The notes under the pieces are model-generated. The model ran no database searches. It was not told where the DNA came from and saw only the letters and a program-made list of their open reading frames with translations. From positions 1,656,590 to 1,720,589 of the forward strand of contig NZ_DS989915.1 in NCBI RefSeq assembly GCF_000155615.1: DNA of 64,000 nt, given 5' to 3'. This document shows positions 18,012 through 26,930 of this stretch, one piece after another. Source of the stretch: Alcanivorax sp. DG881. GTDB taxonomy: Bacteria; Pseudomonadota; Gammaproteobacteria; Pseudomonadales; Alcanivoracaceae. A program made the translations under genes and the position numbers. Positions within the stretch are counted from its first letter, which is position 1. Each line of letters begins with the position of its first letter.

Positions 18012-18656
18012 TCAGACCAGCGCAAAGGCACCGGGTAAATGCTGACGCAGGGTGAGCAGATTTTCTTCCTGCACCGCCATCTCACCAAAACAATTGGCCA
18101 TGGTGCCGGCGTACCGCAGGCCATCCTTTTCAATGGCCTCTGCGGTCAGCAAGGCGTGATTGATACACCCCAGCTTCATGCCGACAACCTGGATCACCGG
18201 CACATCCAGCTCCTTGGCCAGCCCGGACAACATTTCTCGACTGTTGAGCGGCACGCGCCATCCGCCGGCGCCCTCAATCAGAATCAAGTCCGCCGGGTGG
18301 GCACTCAAGGCACCCCGCACATACCCCACCAGCCGGGACAGGCTGACATCTTTTCCCTCTTGCTGGGCAGCGATATGTGGCGCTATCGGCGCCTTGAATG
18401 CCACTGGGTTGACCATCTCGTAGGGCAGCTTCACTGAACTGGCCGCCATCAACTGCAGGGCATCTTCATTACGCCACCCATCCGGCGTCTCATCACAGCC
18501 TGCAGCAACCGGCTTGAGCCCATAGCAACTTAACCCTGTTTCCCGAGCCCGCTCCAACAGGCGACAGCTCACCCAGGTCTTGCCGACTTCAGTGTCGGTG
18601 CCGGTGACAAAGAAGACGCCCTTGAGGGCGGGGAGAGGGGGTTTAATGTTTTCCAT
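18012..18656 (-). CDS. bioD: ATP-dependent dethiobiotin synthetase BioD
   Basis: 214 aa. Closes the ureido ring of dethiobiotin from DAPA, CO2 and ATP. Shows the P-loop GTDTEVGKTWVSC (about 18-30), PVAFKAPIAPHIAA and IEGAGGWRVPL. AAGGAA box before the ATG. It is last in the biotin set and separated from bioC by 287 bp holding REP-like repeats, so it may need read-through or its own promoter. Confidence 0.96.
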   Translation of the reverse strand: MENIKPPLPALKGVFFVTGTDTEVGKTWVSCRLLERARETGLSCYGLKPVAAGCDETPDGWRNEDALQLMAASSVKLPYEMVNPVAFKAPIAPHIAAQQEGKDVSLSRLVGYVRGALSAHPADLILIEGAGGWRVPLNSREMLSGLAKELDVPVIQVVGMKLGCINHALLTAEAIEKDGLRYAGTMANCFGEMAVQEENLLTLRQHLPGAFALV

Positions 18657-18757
18657 GGGGTTCCTTAGGTTCAGCTTCTAGCCTTTATCATCCTGCGGTC
18701 GATGACCTGCTGCGCACAGTTCCAGAGCCTCCCACAAACCGCCGAAGCTTCCGTCTT

Positions 18758-18909
18758 TGTAGGAGCACCACTTGAGGTGCGAACCGAGCGCAGCGAGGCG
18801 ACCAAAGGGAGGTCATTCTTTGGAGACCTGTCGAGCCAGGAAATCCCTGATCGCCCTACGGTCGATTCCGCGCTTCGCACGGTTCGTCCCCTGGAAGGGA
18901 ACTCCTACA
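18758..18909. repeat. Paired inverted REP-like units R3a/R3b (BIME-like)
   Basis: A plus-oriented unit (18758-18785: TGTAGGAG ... GAACC) and a minus-oriented unit (18881-18909, the reverse of TGTAGGAG ... GAACC) face each other across about 95 bp. The inner sequence shares GAGCGxAGCGAGGCGAC and CCTGTCGAGCC with the unit near 12527. The pair sits in the 287-bp bioC-bioD spacer; nothing else is recognisable there. Confidence 0.75.
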
Positions 18910-18943
18910 GCGGCTTCGCAGAAAAGCCAAGCAAGCTCATAGC

Positions 18944-19765
18944 TCAGTATTTCTCCGCTTCCAGAAACAATACATTCCAGGTCAACGGCAGGCCCTGTTG
19001 CGTTCGCTTGGTTTCATATTCTTTCACCATGGCCTGCCAGGCATTCTTGCCGGTAAGACCGGAGGCGCCGCTGACATGATCCGCGCCGGTGGCCTTGAGC
19101 CGACGGGCGATGGCCTTGACCGAATCGTAGTATTCCACCATCACCTGTTGCTGCATCTCAGCATCAACAAAGCCCGCCTGCAGGGCGGCGCTCTGCCAGT
19201 CGTCAAAACCCGGCAAGGCGTTCACATGGGGGCGGCGATTAACCGCCTGCCAGCTCTGCTGCAACTCGTGCAGGGAACCTGCCAACGGCACCGCCAGCAA
19301 CAAGCGCCCCCCGGGAGACAACACCCGGCCAACCTCTTTCAGGACCGCGCGGGGATCACACCATTGCAGGGCAAAGCAACTGAAGACCAATCCCTGGGAG
19401 GCATCGCTCACCGGCAACTGTTCCGCATCCGCACAGAGAGGCTGATAGCGCTCATTAAACCGCCCACGCTCTGCAGCTTCGTGCAGCATGGCCCGCGACA
19501 GGTCCACCGCCTGCCAATGAGCCTCAGGCAACACTTGCTGCTGGGCCCGGGCAAAAGGTGCCGTGGCACATCCCAGGTCCAGCGCCGCATTCACTGGCAA
19601 CCGCTGCGGCAACCGCTGCACCAGCGAACGGCCCACCGCCAGCTGCAAAATGGCATGCTCGTCATAGCTGTGCGCCGCCCGGCTGAAGTGGTCGCTGACC
19701 GCATGTTTATCCAGAGCGGACGCAGCCATCTCAAGCGACCAGTCGATATTCGCGATAGAAGTCAT
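18944..19765 (-). CDS. bioC: Malonyl-ACP O-methyltransferase BioC
   Basis: 273 aa from the ATG at 19765, which overlaps bioH by 35 bp and has a GAGAG box. An ATG at 19729, one base after the bioH stop, gives a 261-aa protein starting MAASALDKHAV and is equally plausible. SAM-dependent methyltransferase that masks malonyl-ACP to start pimelate synthesis. Shows HFSRAAHSYDEHA, ALDLGCATAPF (SAM motif I), VFSCFALQWCDP and LSPGGRLLLAVPL. Confidence 0.93.
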   Translation of the reverse strand: MTSIANIDWSLEMAASALDKHAVSDHFSRAAHSYDEHAILQLAVGRSLVQRLPQRLPVNAALDLGCATAPFARAQQQVLPEAHWQAVDLSRAMLHEAAERGRFNERYQPLCADAEQLPVSDASQGLVFSCFALQWCDPRAVLKEVGRVLSPGGRLLLAVPLAGSLHELQQSWQAVNRRPHVNALPGFDDWQSAALQAGFVDAEMQQQVMVEYYDSVKAIARRLKATGADHVSGASGLTGKNAWQAMVKEYETKRTQQGLPLTWNVLFLEAEKY

Positions 19766-20543
19766 AAACCGCTCTCGTAAACGTCTCCGGTGCCGACAGG
19801 AAAGCCACATGAGCCACCTGCTCAATCAGGGCAGTGCGGCCGTGATGAATCAGCGGTTCGCTGGCCGCCATGGCCGCCGCCGGGACAATATGATCGTTCT
19901 CACCAAAGACCATCAACACCGGCATGTCCAGCGCCGGCAAGACCGTTCGCATGTCTGCCTCGCGCAGAATGTCGAGACCACTGCGCAAGGCTTTCGGCGC
20001 GGGCAGCCCACAGAAATAAAGGATTTCCTTGAGCCGCGCCGTATCCTCGCGCATGGCTGCACTGCCCTTGCAGTTTAATGCGAGGAAACGCACTAGGGTG
20101 CCTTCATGATCCTCGTCGAACATTTCGGCAAACTTGCCGAGAATGTCCGGCTTCATGGCCGTATCCCAGCCCTCACCGGTCGTAAACCGCGGTGAGGTGG
20201 CCACCGTGACTACCGACTGCACCCTTTGCGCCGCTTTCCCAGCCATGGCCAACGCCACCAGCCCGCCCAGCGACCAGCCCAGCACGTGGGCCCGCTCCGG
20301 CATGATCGCCAGCACTTCGTCCGCGAGAAAATCCAGGGTGTAGTCCCCGTTGGGCATGGGGCTCTGGCCCATGCCGGGCAGGTCCACCACGGTGACCCGG
20401 AACCGTTCCAGCAAGGCCGGCACAATGTCGTCAAAGACAATGGCATGCAGCCCCCAGCCATGAATCAGAACGATGTCCTGCGCCTCGTCATCATTCACAC
20501 CCGTGGCTTTGTAGGTATTGTGAAAGGGAATCAGTTTGGGCAT
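19731..20543 (-). CDS. bioH: Pimeloyl-ACP methyl ester carboxylesterase BioH
   Basis: 270 aa from the ATG at 20543, chosen for its CCAGGA box 5 bases upstream; an in-frame TTG at 20558 is weaker. Alpha/beta hydrolase that removes the methyl ester after pimelate chain building. Motifs: VLIHGWGLHA (oxyanion hole), GWSLGG (nucleophile Ser), FGENDHIVP (Asp) and VAHVAFLSAP (His). Lies between bioF and bioC, the usual bioBFHCD order. Confidence 0.93.
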   Translation of the reverse strand: MPKLIPFHNTYKATGVNDDEAQDIVLIHGWGLHAIVFDDIVPALLERFRVTVVDLPGMGQSPMPNGDYTLDFLADEVLAIMPERAHVLGWSLGGLVALAMAGKAAQRVQSVVTVATSPRFTTGEGWDTAMKPDILGKFAEMFDEDHEGTLVRFLALNCKGSAAMREDTARLKEILYFCGLPAPKALRSGLDILREADMRTVLPALDMPVLMVFGENDHIVPAAAMAASEPLIHHGRTALIEQVAHVAFLSAPETFTRAVYDFYREYRLVA

Positions 20544-20606
20544 AGCAATCCTGGTCAACTTGATGCCTGGCGCAGTGCGCCCGGCACAATAAAATCCAAT
20601 AACGGG

Positions 20607-21752
20607 TCAGGCGTTCGCCAGCGCCAGCAGCAACGCATCCACATCCTCAAGCTCATGGGCCGCTGACAGTGTCACCCGTAAGCGAGCCTCGCCTTCCGGC
20701 ACCGTGGGCGGGCGAATGGCCGTGATCAGCAAGCCCTTTTCCCGGAGCGCACCACTGAGTGCCATGGCGTCGGCATCACTGCCGATCAGCAATGGCTGAA
20801 TCGGTGTGCGCGACGGCATCAGGGTGTAGCCCTGCTCACTGGCACCGTGTCGAAAACGGGCAATCAGTTCTGCCAGCTTCTCCCTGCGCCAGTTTTCCTC
20901 ACGGGACTTGTGGAGACTGACCCGTGTGGCCGCCGCCACCGCTGCCGGCATGGCCGTGGTGTAGATAAACGTGCGGGCGAACTGTATCAGGGTTTCGATC
21001 AAATCATGGCTGCCCGCCACAAAGGCGCCGCCAGTACCCAGCCCCTTGCCAAGCGTTCCCATGAGGATCTGGGTACGCGGGTTAACCCCCTGGGCAAACA
21101 AGGACCCACGCCCTTGCGGGTCGAGCACACCAAGGCCGTGGGCATCGTCCACCATCAGCCAGGCATCGTGAGCGTCACAGGCATCGGCGTAGGCCGCCAG
21201 CGGCGCTTCATCACCATCCATGCTGAAGATGCCATCGGCCACCACCAGTTTGCGACGGGCATCGCTACGCTGCAGCTGACGGCTCAGGGCATCGGCATCA
21301 TTGTGGGCAAAGCGCCGGAAGCGGGCCCCGCTGAGCAGGCCGCCGTCCAGTAGCGAAGCATGATTGAGGCGATCTTCGAATACGGCGTCGCGCTTGCCCA
21401 GCAAGGCGGACATAACGCCCAGATTGGCCATGTAACCGGTGGAAAACAGCAGCGCGCGCTCACGGCCTGTGTACTCGGCCAGCGCCTCTTCCAGATTCTG
21501 ATGCGGACGCTGATGACCACAAACCAGATGCGACGCACCGCTACCTACGCCCCAGTCCCGTGCCCCCTGCCGGAACGCCTCGATAACATCCGCATCGTTG
21601 GCCAGGCCAAGGTAATCGTTACTGCAGAAATTCAGGTACTGCTGACCGCCCACAACCGCATGCCGGCCACAGGGGCCGTCCATGATTTGCGGCTGGCGAT
21701 AGCGGTGCTGCTCCCGGCGGGCCGCCAGGTCGGCGGCCAGATCAAAGCCCAC
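20607..21752 (-). CDS. bioF: 8-amino-7-oxononanoate synthase BioF
   Basis: 381 aa, GTG start at 21752, nine bases after the bioB stop. PLP-dependent alpha-oxoamine synthase joining pimeloyl-ACP and alanine. Motifs: [36 protein letters not shown] and the PLP-lysine region [16 protein letters not shown]. Full length. Confidence 0.96.
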   Translation of the reverse strand: MGFDLAADLAARREQHRYRQPQIMDGPCGRHAVVGGQQYLNFCSNDYLGLANDADVIEAFRQGARDWGVGSGASHLVCGHQRPHQNLEEALAEYTGRERALLFSTGYMANLGVMSALLGKRDAVFEDRLNHASLLDGGLLSGARFRRFAHNDADALSRQLQRSDARRKLVVADGIFSMDGDEAPLAAYADACDAHDAWLMVDDAHGLGVLDPQGRGSLFAQGVNPRTQILMGTLGKGLGTGGAFVAGSHDLIETLIQFARTFIYTTAMPAAVAAATRVSLHKSREENWRREKLAELIARFRHGASEQGYTLMPSRTPIQPLLIGSDADAMALSGALREKGLLITAIRPPTVPEGEARLRVTLSAAHELEDVDALLLALANA

Positions 21753-21761
21753 AGGCGAGCC

Positions 21762-22913
21762 TCAGTGCTCGGTAGCGGTGGGCCGACCGGTGTCCTTGTC
21801 CAGCACATGCTTGGCGGCCCGTTTAGAGTCCAGGGCGTTATAGAAAAGCCCGGCTTCCTCCGCTTGCTGCTCGGATACCTGCGCCTGGATGGCTTCTTCA
21901 TGGGCTTCGTCGGACGCTTCGTGACGCGGATCCAGCGGGTGAATCCCCAGCCGTTTGAACAGGCGTTGGTCGTGGTTGGCTTCCGGGTTATCGGTGGTCA
22001 GCAAACGTTCGCCATAGAAAATGGAGTTGGCACCGGCCATAAAGCACAGGGCCTGGGCTTCGTCGTTCATTTCCTGACGACCCGCAGACAATCGCACATA
22101 AGATTGCGGCATCAGGATCCGGGCCACCGCCACGGTGCGCACAAATTCGAAGGGGTCCAGATCGTCCACATCCGCCAGCGGCGTGCCTTCAATCTTTACC
22201 AGCATGTTGATGGGGACAGATTCCGGATGGTGCGGCAGGTTAGCCAACTGCTGAAGCAGGCCCACCCGGTCATTGCGCTCCTCGCCCATGCCGACGATAC
22301 CGCCGCAGCACACCTTCATGCCCGCGTCGCGCACATTGGCCAGGGTGGACAAACGATCATTGTAGGTCCGGGTGGTAATCACCTGCCCGTAGTATTCCGG
22401 CGAAGTGTCCAGATTGTGGTTGTAGTAATCCAGGCCCGCCTCGGCCAGCGCCCCCGCCTGACCTTCATCGAGCATGCCCAGGGTCATGCAGGTTTCCATG
22501 CCCAGGTCTTTGACCTGACGGATCATGTCCAGCACATAGGGCATGTCCTTGTCGCGGGGGCTGCGCCAGGCGGCGCCCATGCAAAACCGGGATGCCCCGT
22601 TCTGCCGGGCAGCCTTGGCTTCTTCCACCACCCGGGACACTTCCAGCAATTTCTCTTTTTCCAGCTCGGTGTTGTAGTGACCGGACTGGGAGCAGTATTT
22701 GCAGTCTTCCGGGCAGGCGCCGGTCTTGATCGACAGCAAGGTGCTCACCTGCACCGCATTGGGATCGAAGTGGGCCCGGTGCAGCGCCGCCGCCTGGAAG
22801 ATCAAGTCGTTGAACGGCAGGGCAAACAGGGCGTCGATCTCACTGCGTTTCCAGTCATGGCGTACAGCCATGTCCGTGGATGGCGATTGGGCGGTGCTGG
22901 CGATGGCGGGCAT
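21762..22913 (-). CDS. bioB: Biotin synthase BioB
   Basis: 383 aa radical SAM enzyme inserting sulfur into dethiobiotin. The cluster motif [15 protein letters not shown] (CxxxCxxC) is near residues 69-76. Other conserved parts are [23 protein letters not shown] and [16 protein letters not shown]. The C-terminus has a charged Ala/Glu-rich tail (about 335-383), longer than in E. coli. ATG preceded by GAGGAG. First gene of the bio operon, driven by a promoter overlapping a BirA-type operator at 22963-22996. Confidence 0.97.
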   Translation of the reverse strand: MPAIASTAQSPSTDMAVRHDWKRSEIDALFALPFNDLIFQAAALHRAHFDPNAVQVSTLLSIKTGACPEDCKYCSQSGHYNTELEKEKLLEVSRVVEEAKAARQNGASRFCMGAAWRSPRDKDMPYVLDMIRQVKDLGMETCMTLGMLDEGQAGALAEAGLDYYNHNLDTSPEYYGQVITTRTYNDRLSTLANVRDAGMKVCCGGIVGMGEERNDRVGLLQQLANLPHHPESVPINMLVKIEGTPLADVDDLDPFEFVRTVAVARILMPQSYVRLSAGRQEMNDEAQALCFMAGANSIFYGERLLTTDNPEANHDQRLFKRLGIHPLDPRHEASDEAHEEAIQAQVSEQQAEEAGLFYNALDSKRAAKHVLDKDTGRPTATEH

Positions 22914-22955
22914 GCTTCATTCTCCTCGGGTAACGTCAGCAGGCTAAGGAGCCCC

Positions 22956-23702
22956 ATGGCACCTGTCAACCTGAAAGCCGCAACAAAAGTTTACTGTAGC
23001 CTACTTTTTAACCACATCAACCCCTCACCCTGTACTCTCTGCGGCCAATCAGAAAGTGGGGCCTTGTGCGTTGATTGCCTGCACCTGCTGGCCCGGCTGA
23101 CTGTACCGGTTTGCCGTTGCGGGCTCCCCCACGGCAACGAACAACCCGTCGAGGCGGATTCTGTGCCGCCACTGTGTGGGCGCTGTATTCGCCAGCCACC
23201 GCCGTTTTCCGCCAGCCAGGCGCCCCTGCAATACACCTTCCCAATAGACGCCCTCATCACGCGCTACAAACACCGGGCTGACCTGACGGTAGAGCGGGCC
23301 CTCGCCCCACTATTGGCAGAGACGCCCCTGCCATGGGCGGATACCGATGCCGTGTGCCCGCTGCCGGTCCATTGGCGACGACGATGGCGCCGCGGCTTCG
23401 ATCAGGGGGATCACCTTGCCAGACTGATGGGGCAATACTGGCAACGCCCCGTGCTGCCAGCACTGGTACGTCAACGGGCCACTGCCAGCCAGCAAGGGCT
23501 GAGCCGCCGACAGCGGCAACGCAATCTGCGCCAGGCATTTCACTGTCAGCACCCTGTCACCGGACTGCGACTGATCCTGGTGGATGATGTCATGACCACC
23601 GGCAGCTCTGCCCGCGCAGCGGCACAGTGCCTGCTTGATCACGGCGCAAAGGACGTGCGGGTATGGACCCTGGCGCGCACACTGCCCCCGCCGTTGGCCT
23701 GA
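22956..23702 (+). CDS. comF: ComF-family phosphoribosyltransferase
   Basis: 248 aa from the ATG at 22956, chosen for the AAGGAG box 4 bases upstream. N-terminal cysteine pairs (CTLCG, CVDC, CRCG, CGRC) form a likely zinc region. The PRPP-binding signature LILVDDVMTTGSS is near residue 207, and GFDQGDHLARLM and RRQRQRNLRQAF are also conserved. ComF aids natural transformation in several bacteria; GntX-type homologues are of less certain role. Divergent from bioB with overlapping control regions, a common gammaproteobacterial neighbourhood. Confidence 0.92.
   Translation: MAPVNLKAATKVYCSLLFNHINPSPCTLCGQSESGALCVDCLHLLARLTVPVCRCGLPHGNEQPVEADSVPPLCGRCIRQPPPFSASQAPLQYTFPIDALITRYKHRADLTVERALAPLLAETPLPWADTDAVCPLPVHWRRRWRRGFDQGDHLARLMGQYWQRPVLPALVRQRATASQQGLSRRQRQRNLRQAFHCQHPVTGLRLILVDDVMTTGSSARAAAQCLLDHGAKDVRVWTLARTLPPPLA
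22963..23020 (-). promoter_or_regulatory. Biotin operon promoter and BirA-type operator
   Basis: Inverted half-sites CTGTCAACC (22963-22971) and AGTTTACTG (22988-22996) are separated by 16 bases, the spacing of the E. coli bio operator (TTGTAAACC-N16-GGTTTACAA). On the minus strand a -35 TTGATG (23015-23020) and a -10 TACAGT (22993-22998), 16 bp apart, place the -10 inside the operator, as expected for repression. The site lies within the 5' coding part of comF. Confidence 0.75.
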
Positions 23703-23760
23703 CAGGCACCGTCCAACCCCTCCTTGCCAGGGAACGCGCTGCGTTTTTCAGCGGGCTGCC

Positions 23761-24026
23761 AGGGAGCCTCTGAAAACTCCTTGCATGCTCAGTCTTTCAG
23801 GCTGGTTCGCAATCTAGGCGCACTTTTGAAAGCATGCTGGTTGCCTGCCGAAAAAATGCAACAACGAGTGCGGGCCAGCCTGGAAGACCCGAAGGGCGTG
23901 GTCTGAAGCGCCCATCTGCTGCACCTTGCCTCTAGGAAAGGGAGTCACCCTGCCTGTCGAAACAAGACTCAACAGCTGCACGCTTCAGACCACGCTGAGC
24001 ACGTAAGGAGTTTTCAGAGGCTCCCT
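23761..24026. mobile_element. MITE-like element with 32-bp terminal inverted repeats
   Basis: 266 bp. Left terminal repeat 23761-23792 and right 23995-24026 start AGGGAGCCTCTGAAAACTCC and match at 30 of 32 positions. A second inner inverted pair, GTGGTCTGAAGCG (23898-23910) and its complement (23981-23993), abuts the right end. There is no open frame for a transposase. No target-site duplication is obvious. It fills most of the 378-bp spacer between comF and the next gene; the rest (23703-23760 and 24027-24080) shows nothing recognisable beyond the downstream promoter region. Confidence 0.75.
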
Positions 24027-24080
24027 AGGCCCCATAGCCACCTTTAGGCATAATAACGGCTTGTTCACGGAGGGAATCAC

Positions 24081-24614
24081 ATGACAAGAATAATAATCAC
24101 CCTGGCCCTGCTGGCTCTGGGCTGTTCCAGTGTTCAGGCCGAAGACCGTTATAGCGGCGTCACCCTGATGCGCGGCACCGTGGTGTCCGTGGGCCGGGTG
24201 GACCCGACGGAAAATATCGGCACCGGTTTTTTTGTCGATGCCAATTACACCAGCGTGGCGTTGAATGCCGGCGTCGGCACCAAGAAATTTGGCGATTCGC
24301 CCATTCGCCGCGACTCCGGCGACGATGACCTCTCCGCTGCGGACGGCGAACGTGTTAACAATGCCTATGCCGGGGTGGGCTTTGGCCGCATTATTCAAGT
24401 TCAGTATGGTTACGGCTCAGAAGGCGACCTGCTGCGCTACCGCTCCGACTTCAACTACCGTTCGGTGATTGATTTCTTCACCGGCAAGCGCACCCCCAAG
24501 GACCGCCTGACTCTGGGTGACCGGCTCACGTTCACCATCGCCGTGGAGCAGTACCTGGACGACGAAGACGAGATTTTCGATAACGCAACCTGGGGCATTG
24601 GCCTGTTATTCTGA
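24081..24614 (+). CDS. Small exported protein, possible outer-membrane beta-barrel
   Basis: 177 aa, unknown. A signal peptide (about 1-20, ending VQA) is clear; the Cys at residue 15 is not in a good lipobox. The mature part alternates polar and aromatic residues in short strands, and ends GIGLLF with a terminal Phe, as outer-membrane barrels recognised by BamA do. A Gly-rich AGVGFGRIIQVQYGYGSEG segment lies mid-protein. Monocistronic or co-transcribed with the ComB-like gene 49 bp downstream. Function cannot be given. Confidence 0.7.
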   Translation: MTRIIITLALLALGCSSVQAEDRYSGVTLMRGTVVSVGRVDPTENIGTGFFVDANYTSVALNAGVGTKKFGDSPIRRDSGDDDLSAADGERVNNAYAGVGFGRIIQVQYGYGSEGDLLRYRSDFNYRSVIDFFTGKRTPKDRLTLGDRLTFTIAVEQYLDDEDEIFDNATWGIGLLF

Positions 24615-24663
24615 TCCGTTGATGGATTAACGACTGACCAGGCCGGCCCCGGCAAGGAACACC

Positions 24664-25347
24664 ATGGACATACACATTGCCCAGGGGCACAACCCGCCGC
24701 ACAACATTCATGGCATTACCGTGGTGATCGACGTGATTCGCGCGTTCACCACCAGCCATCACGCCTTTCGCAAAGGCCTTCGCTGTATCTGGCCGGTGGC
24801 CAGCGCCGAGCAAGCCTTTGCGCTGCGCGACGAACACCTGCCTGACGCCTTGCTGGCCGGAGAAGTAGAGGCACTGCCAATTCCCGGCTTTGATTTTGGT
24901 AATTCCCCCTGGGAAATCGATCAGGCCGAGCTGCAGGACAAAGAACTGATTCTGCGCACCACCAACGGCGTGGCCGCCACCCTGCGTGCCCGTGACAGCC
25001 GTGAGGTGCTGGTGGCCGGGCTGGTCAATGCGGAGGCCACCGCCAACTATTTGCGCAAACAGAACCCGCCCACCGTGGTGCTGGTCGCCTCTCACCCCAC
25101 CGGCGATGAAGACGTGGCCTGCGCCGAGTATATCCGTCATCTGCTGGGCGGAGACGGCATCACCTATGAGGCGGCCCGCGACCGCACCCTGAATGCCAGG
25201 GCAGCGCAGAAATTTTTCGCCGGCACTCACCCCCGGCTACGTCCCCAGGATATCGAAGCCGCCGCCAGCAGCGCAGGCCCGGATGCCCTGACCATGCACG
25301 TGCGCTTCGACCCGCAACCCTGTATCACGGCTCAATCAGCCCCCTGA
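24664..25347 (+). CDS. 2-phosphosulfolactate phosphatase-like protein (ComB family)
   Basis: 227 aa. Conserved ComB features: VVIDVIRAFTTS near the start, LLAGEVEALPIPGFDFGNSP and LRTTNGVAATLRA. ComB hydrolyses 2-phosphosulfolactate in coenzyme M synthesis in methanogens. Many bacteria carry homologues without the rest of that pathway, and none of it is seen here, so the true substrate is open. The C-terminus is full length for the short bacterial form. Confidence 0.8.
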   Translation: MDIHIAQGHNPPHNIHGITVVIDVIRAFTTSHHAFRKGLRCIWPVASAEQAFALRDEHLPDALLAGEVEALPIPGFDFGNSPWEIDQAELQDKELILRTTNGVAATLRARDSREVLVAGLVNAEATANYLRKQNPPTVVLVASHPTGDEDVACAEYIRHLLGGDGITYEAARDRTLNARAAQKFFAGTHPRLRPQDIEAAASSAGPDALTMHVRFDPQPCITAQSAP

Positions 25348-25441
25348 CATCCAGCGTCAATGATTCCGTTCTTTTTGATCAATGCGCCGCTACCATCGAG
25401 CTTGCTACTGTTGATTGAATTTTTACCAACAGGACAGCCCG

Positions 25442-26686
25442 ATGATCCAGTGGTCCGAACAACAGCAGATGATCCAGAAAATGGTACGCGACTTTGTGGA
25501 AAAGGAAGTCGTGCCGCAGCTGGACGATATCGAATATAACGGCGTTCCCCCCTACGACATCCTGCGCAAGATGATCAAAACCTTCGGCATGGATGTGATG
25601 GCCAAGCAATCATTCGACAAGCAGATTGCCCGTGAGAAAGCCATCGCTGCCGGCGACACCGTCGAAGAGAAAAAGAAGAAGGAAGGCCCCTCCGCCATGG
25701 CCGGGGAAGAAGCCGCCATGCGCATGATCCCCATTATTGAACTGTGCAAACATGCCCAGGGCCTGGTCACCGCCATGGGCGTTTCCATGGGCCTGGGCGG
25801 TGGCGCCATCATGAGCAAGGGCACCACCGAGCAGAAAGAACGCTGGGCTCTGCCCCTGCTGACCCTGGAAAAAGTGGGCGCCTGGGCCATTTCCGAACCC
25901 AATGCGGGTTCCGATGCCTTTGGGCAGATGAAAACCCTGGCAAAGCGCGACGGCAACGGCGGCTACATCATCAACGGTAGCAAGACCTGGATCACCAACG
26001 GTCCCTACGCCGACACCATCATCCTGATCTGTAAACTGGATGAAGAAGGCGTGCCGGCGGATCAGCGCAAAATTGTCTCCTTTATTCTCGATAGCGGCAT
26101 GGAAGGCCTGGAGCAGTCCAAACCCTTCAAGAAAATGGGCATTGGCTCTTCCCCCACCGGCGAGCTGTTCCTGTCCGATGTGAAAGCGGGCCCGGAACGC
26201 CTGCTGGGCGGCAGCGAAGACAGCTACGGCCGCAGCGGCGCCAAAGGCACCTTCATGCAGGAACGGGCCGGGGTAGCGGCCATGGCTCTGGGCATGGTGG
26301 AGCGCGCCCTGCAGCTGAGCACACAGTACGCCAGCGACCGGGTTCAGTTCGGCCGTGCTATCGGCCAGAACCAGCTGATCCAGCTGAAACTGGCCAAGAT
26401 GGAAGTGGCACGCACCAACCTGCAAAACATGGTATTCCGCTATATCGAGATGACCGCCGAGGGCGCCCAGATGACGCTGGCCGAGGCGTCCGCCATGAAG
26501 CTCTACGCCGCCCAGGTGGCCATGGAAGTGGCCACTGAAGCGGTGCAGATCCACGGCGGCTACGGCTACATGCGCGAGTCCCGCGTGGAACAGTTGATGC
26601 GCGATGCCAAAATTCTGCAGATTTATGCTGGCACCGATGAAATGCAGATTATCGCCATTGCGAGGGACCTGCTGGGCCGCGTGTAG
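25442..26686 (+). CDS. Acyl-CoA dehydrogenase
   Basis: 414 aa from the ATG at 25442, behind an AGGA box; a TTG at 25415 is less likely. FAD enzyme that makes the trans-2-enoyl-CoA. Motifs: AWAISEPNAGSDAFG (FAD/substrate), SKTWITNG, RVQFGRAIGQNQLIQLKLA and IHGGYGYMRE...IYAGTDEMQ. A Lys/Glu-rich insertion (about residues 60-90, including VEEKKKKEG) lies between the N-terminal helices. Alone in its transcription unit, so the chain length cannot be read from context; alkane and fatty acid use would suit an Alcanivorax-like host. Confidence 0.92.
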   Translation: MIQWSEQQQMIQKMVRDFVEKEVVPQLDDIEYNGVPPYDILRKMIKTFGMDVMAKQSFDKQIAREKAIAAGDTVEEKKKKEGPSAMAGEEAAMRMIPIIELCKHAQGLVTAMGVSMGLGGGAIMSKGTTEQKERWALPLLTLEKVGAWAISEPNAGSDAFGQMKTLAKRDGNGGYIINGSKTWITNGPYADTIILICKLDEEGVPADQRKIVSFILDSGMEGLEQSKPFKKMGIGSSPTGELFLSDVKAGPERLLGGSEDSYGRSGAKGTFMQERAGVAAMALGMVERALQLSTQYASDRVQFGRAIGQNQLIQLKLAKMEVARTNLQNMVFRYIEMTAEGAQMTLAEASAMKLYAAQVAMEVATEAVQIHGGYGYMRESRVEQLMRDAKILQIYAGTDEMQIIAIARDLLGRV

Positions 26687-26700
26687 CCCGCCACCGGGCC

Positions 26701-26725
26701 TGTGGCTGGTGCCCGGCCAGCCACA
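26701..26725. terminator. Hairpin after the acyl-CoA dehydrogenase gene
   Basis: Perfect 9-bp stem TGTGGCTGG / CCAGCCACA with a 7-base loop, 14 bp past the stop codon. There is no T-run, so intrinsic termination is uncertain. Confidence 0.45.
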
Positions 26726-26877
26726 GCTGGCACCCTATGTAAGCAATTGACTACCGCCAGTGTAAGCATATTGACCATTGCGCCTTGCGTGATGGTTTTT
26801 GTGGTCTTCATCACACAATCTCCCCTGACTACACTCATTCATTATTCGTAGTAAGGCCCGCCAAACCGCCTTTTTAG

Positions 26878-26897
26878 AGTAGTACGTATGTACCGCT
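26878..26897. promoter_or_regulatory. Imperfect palindrome upstream of the desaturase gene
   Basis: AGTAGTACGTATGTACCGCT is symmetric at 14 of 20 positions and lies 33 bp before the desaturase ATG. One half (AGCGGTACA on the minus strand) recalls operators of TetR-type fatty acid regulators such as FabR/DesT. The regulator is not in the window; this is a candidate only. The rest of the 244-bp spacer shows no other feature apart from the hairpin at its start. Confidence 0.3.
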
Positions 26898-26930
26898 TTC
26901 GAGATGCGCCGCCGGGCCCAGGGTGACCTC

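Noticed and set aside
21360..22955. Long plus-strand extension upstream of comF
   Set aside because: Antisense to bioF and bioB; comF has its own start and AAGGAG box at 22956.
23750..24036. Target-site duplication around the MITE-like element
   Set aside because: Flanks (CTGCC and AGGCC) do not form a convincing direct repeat.
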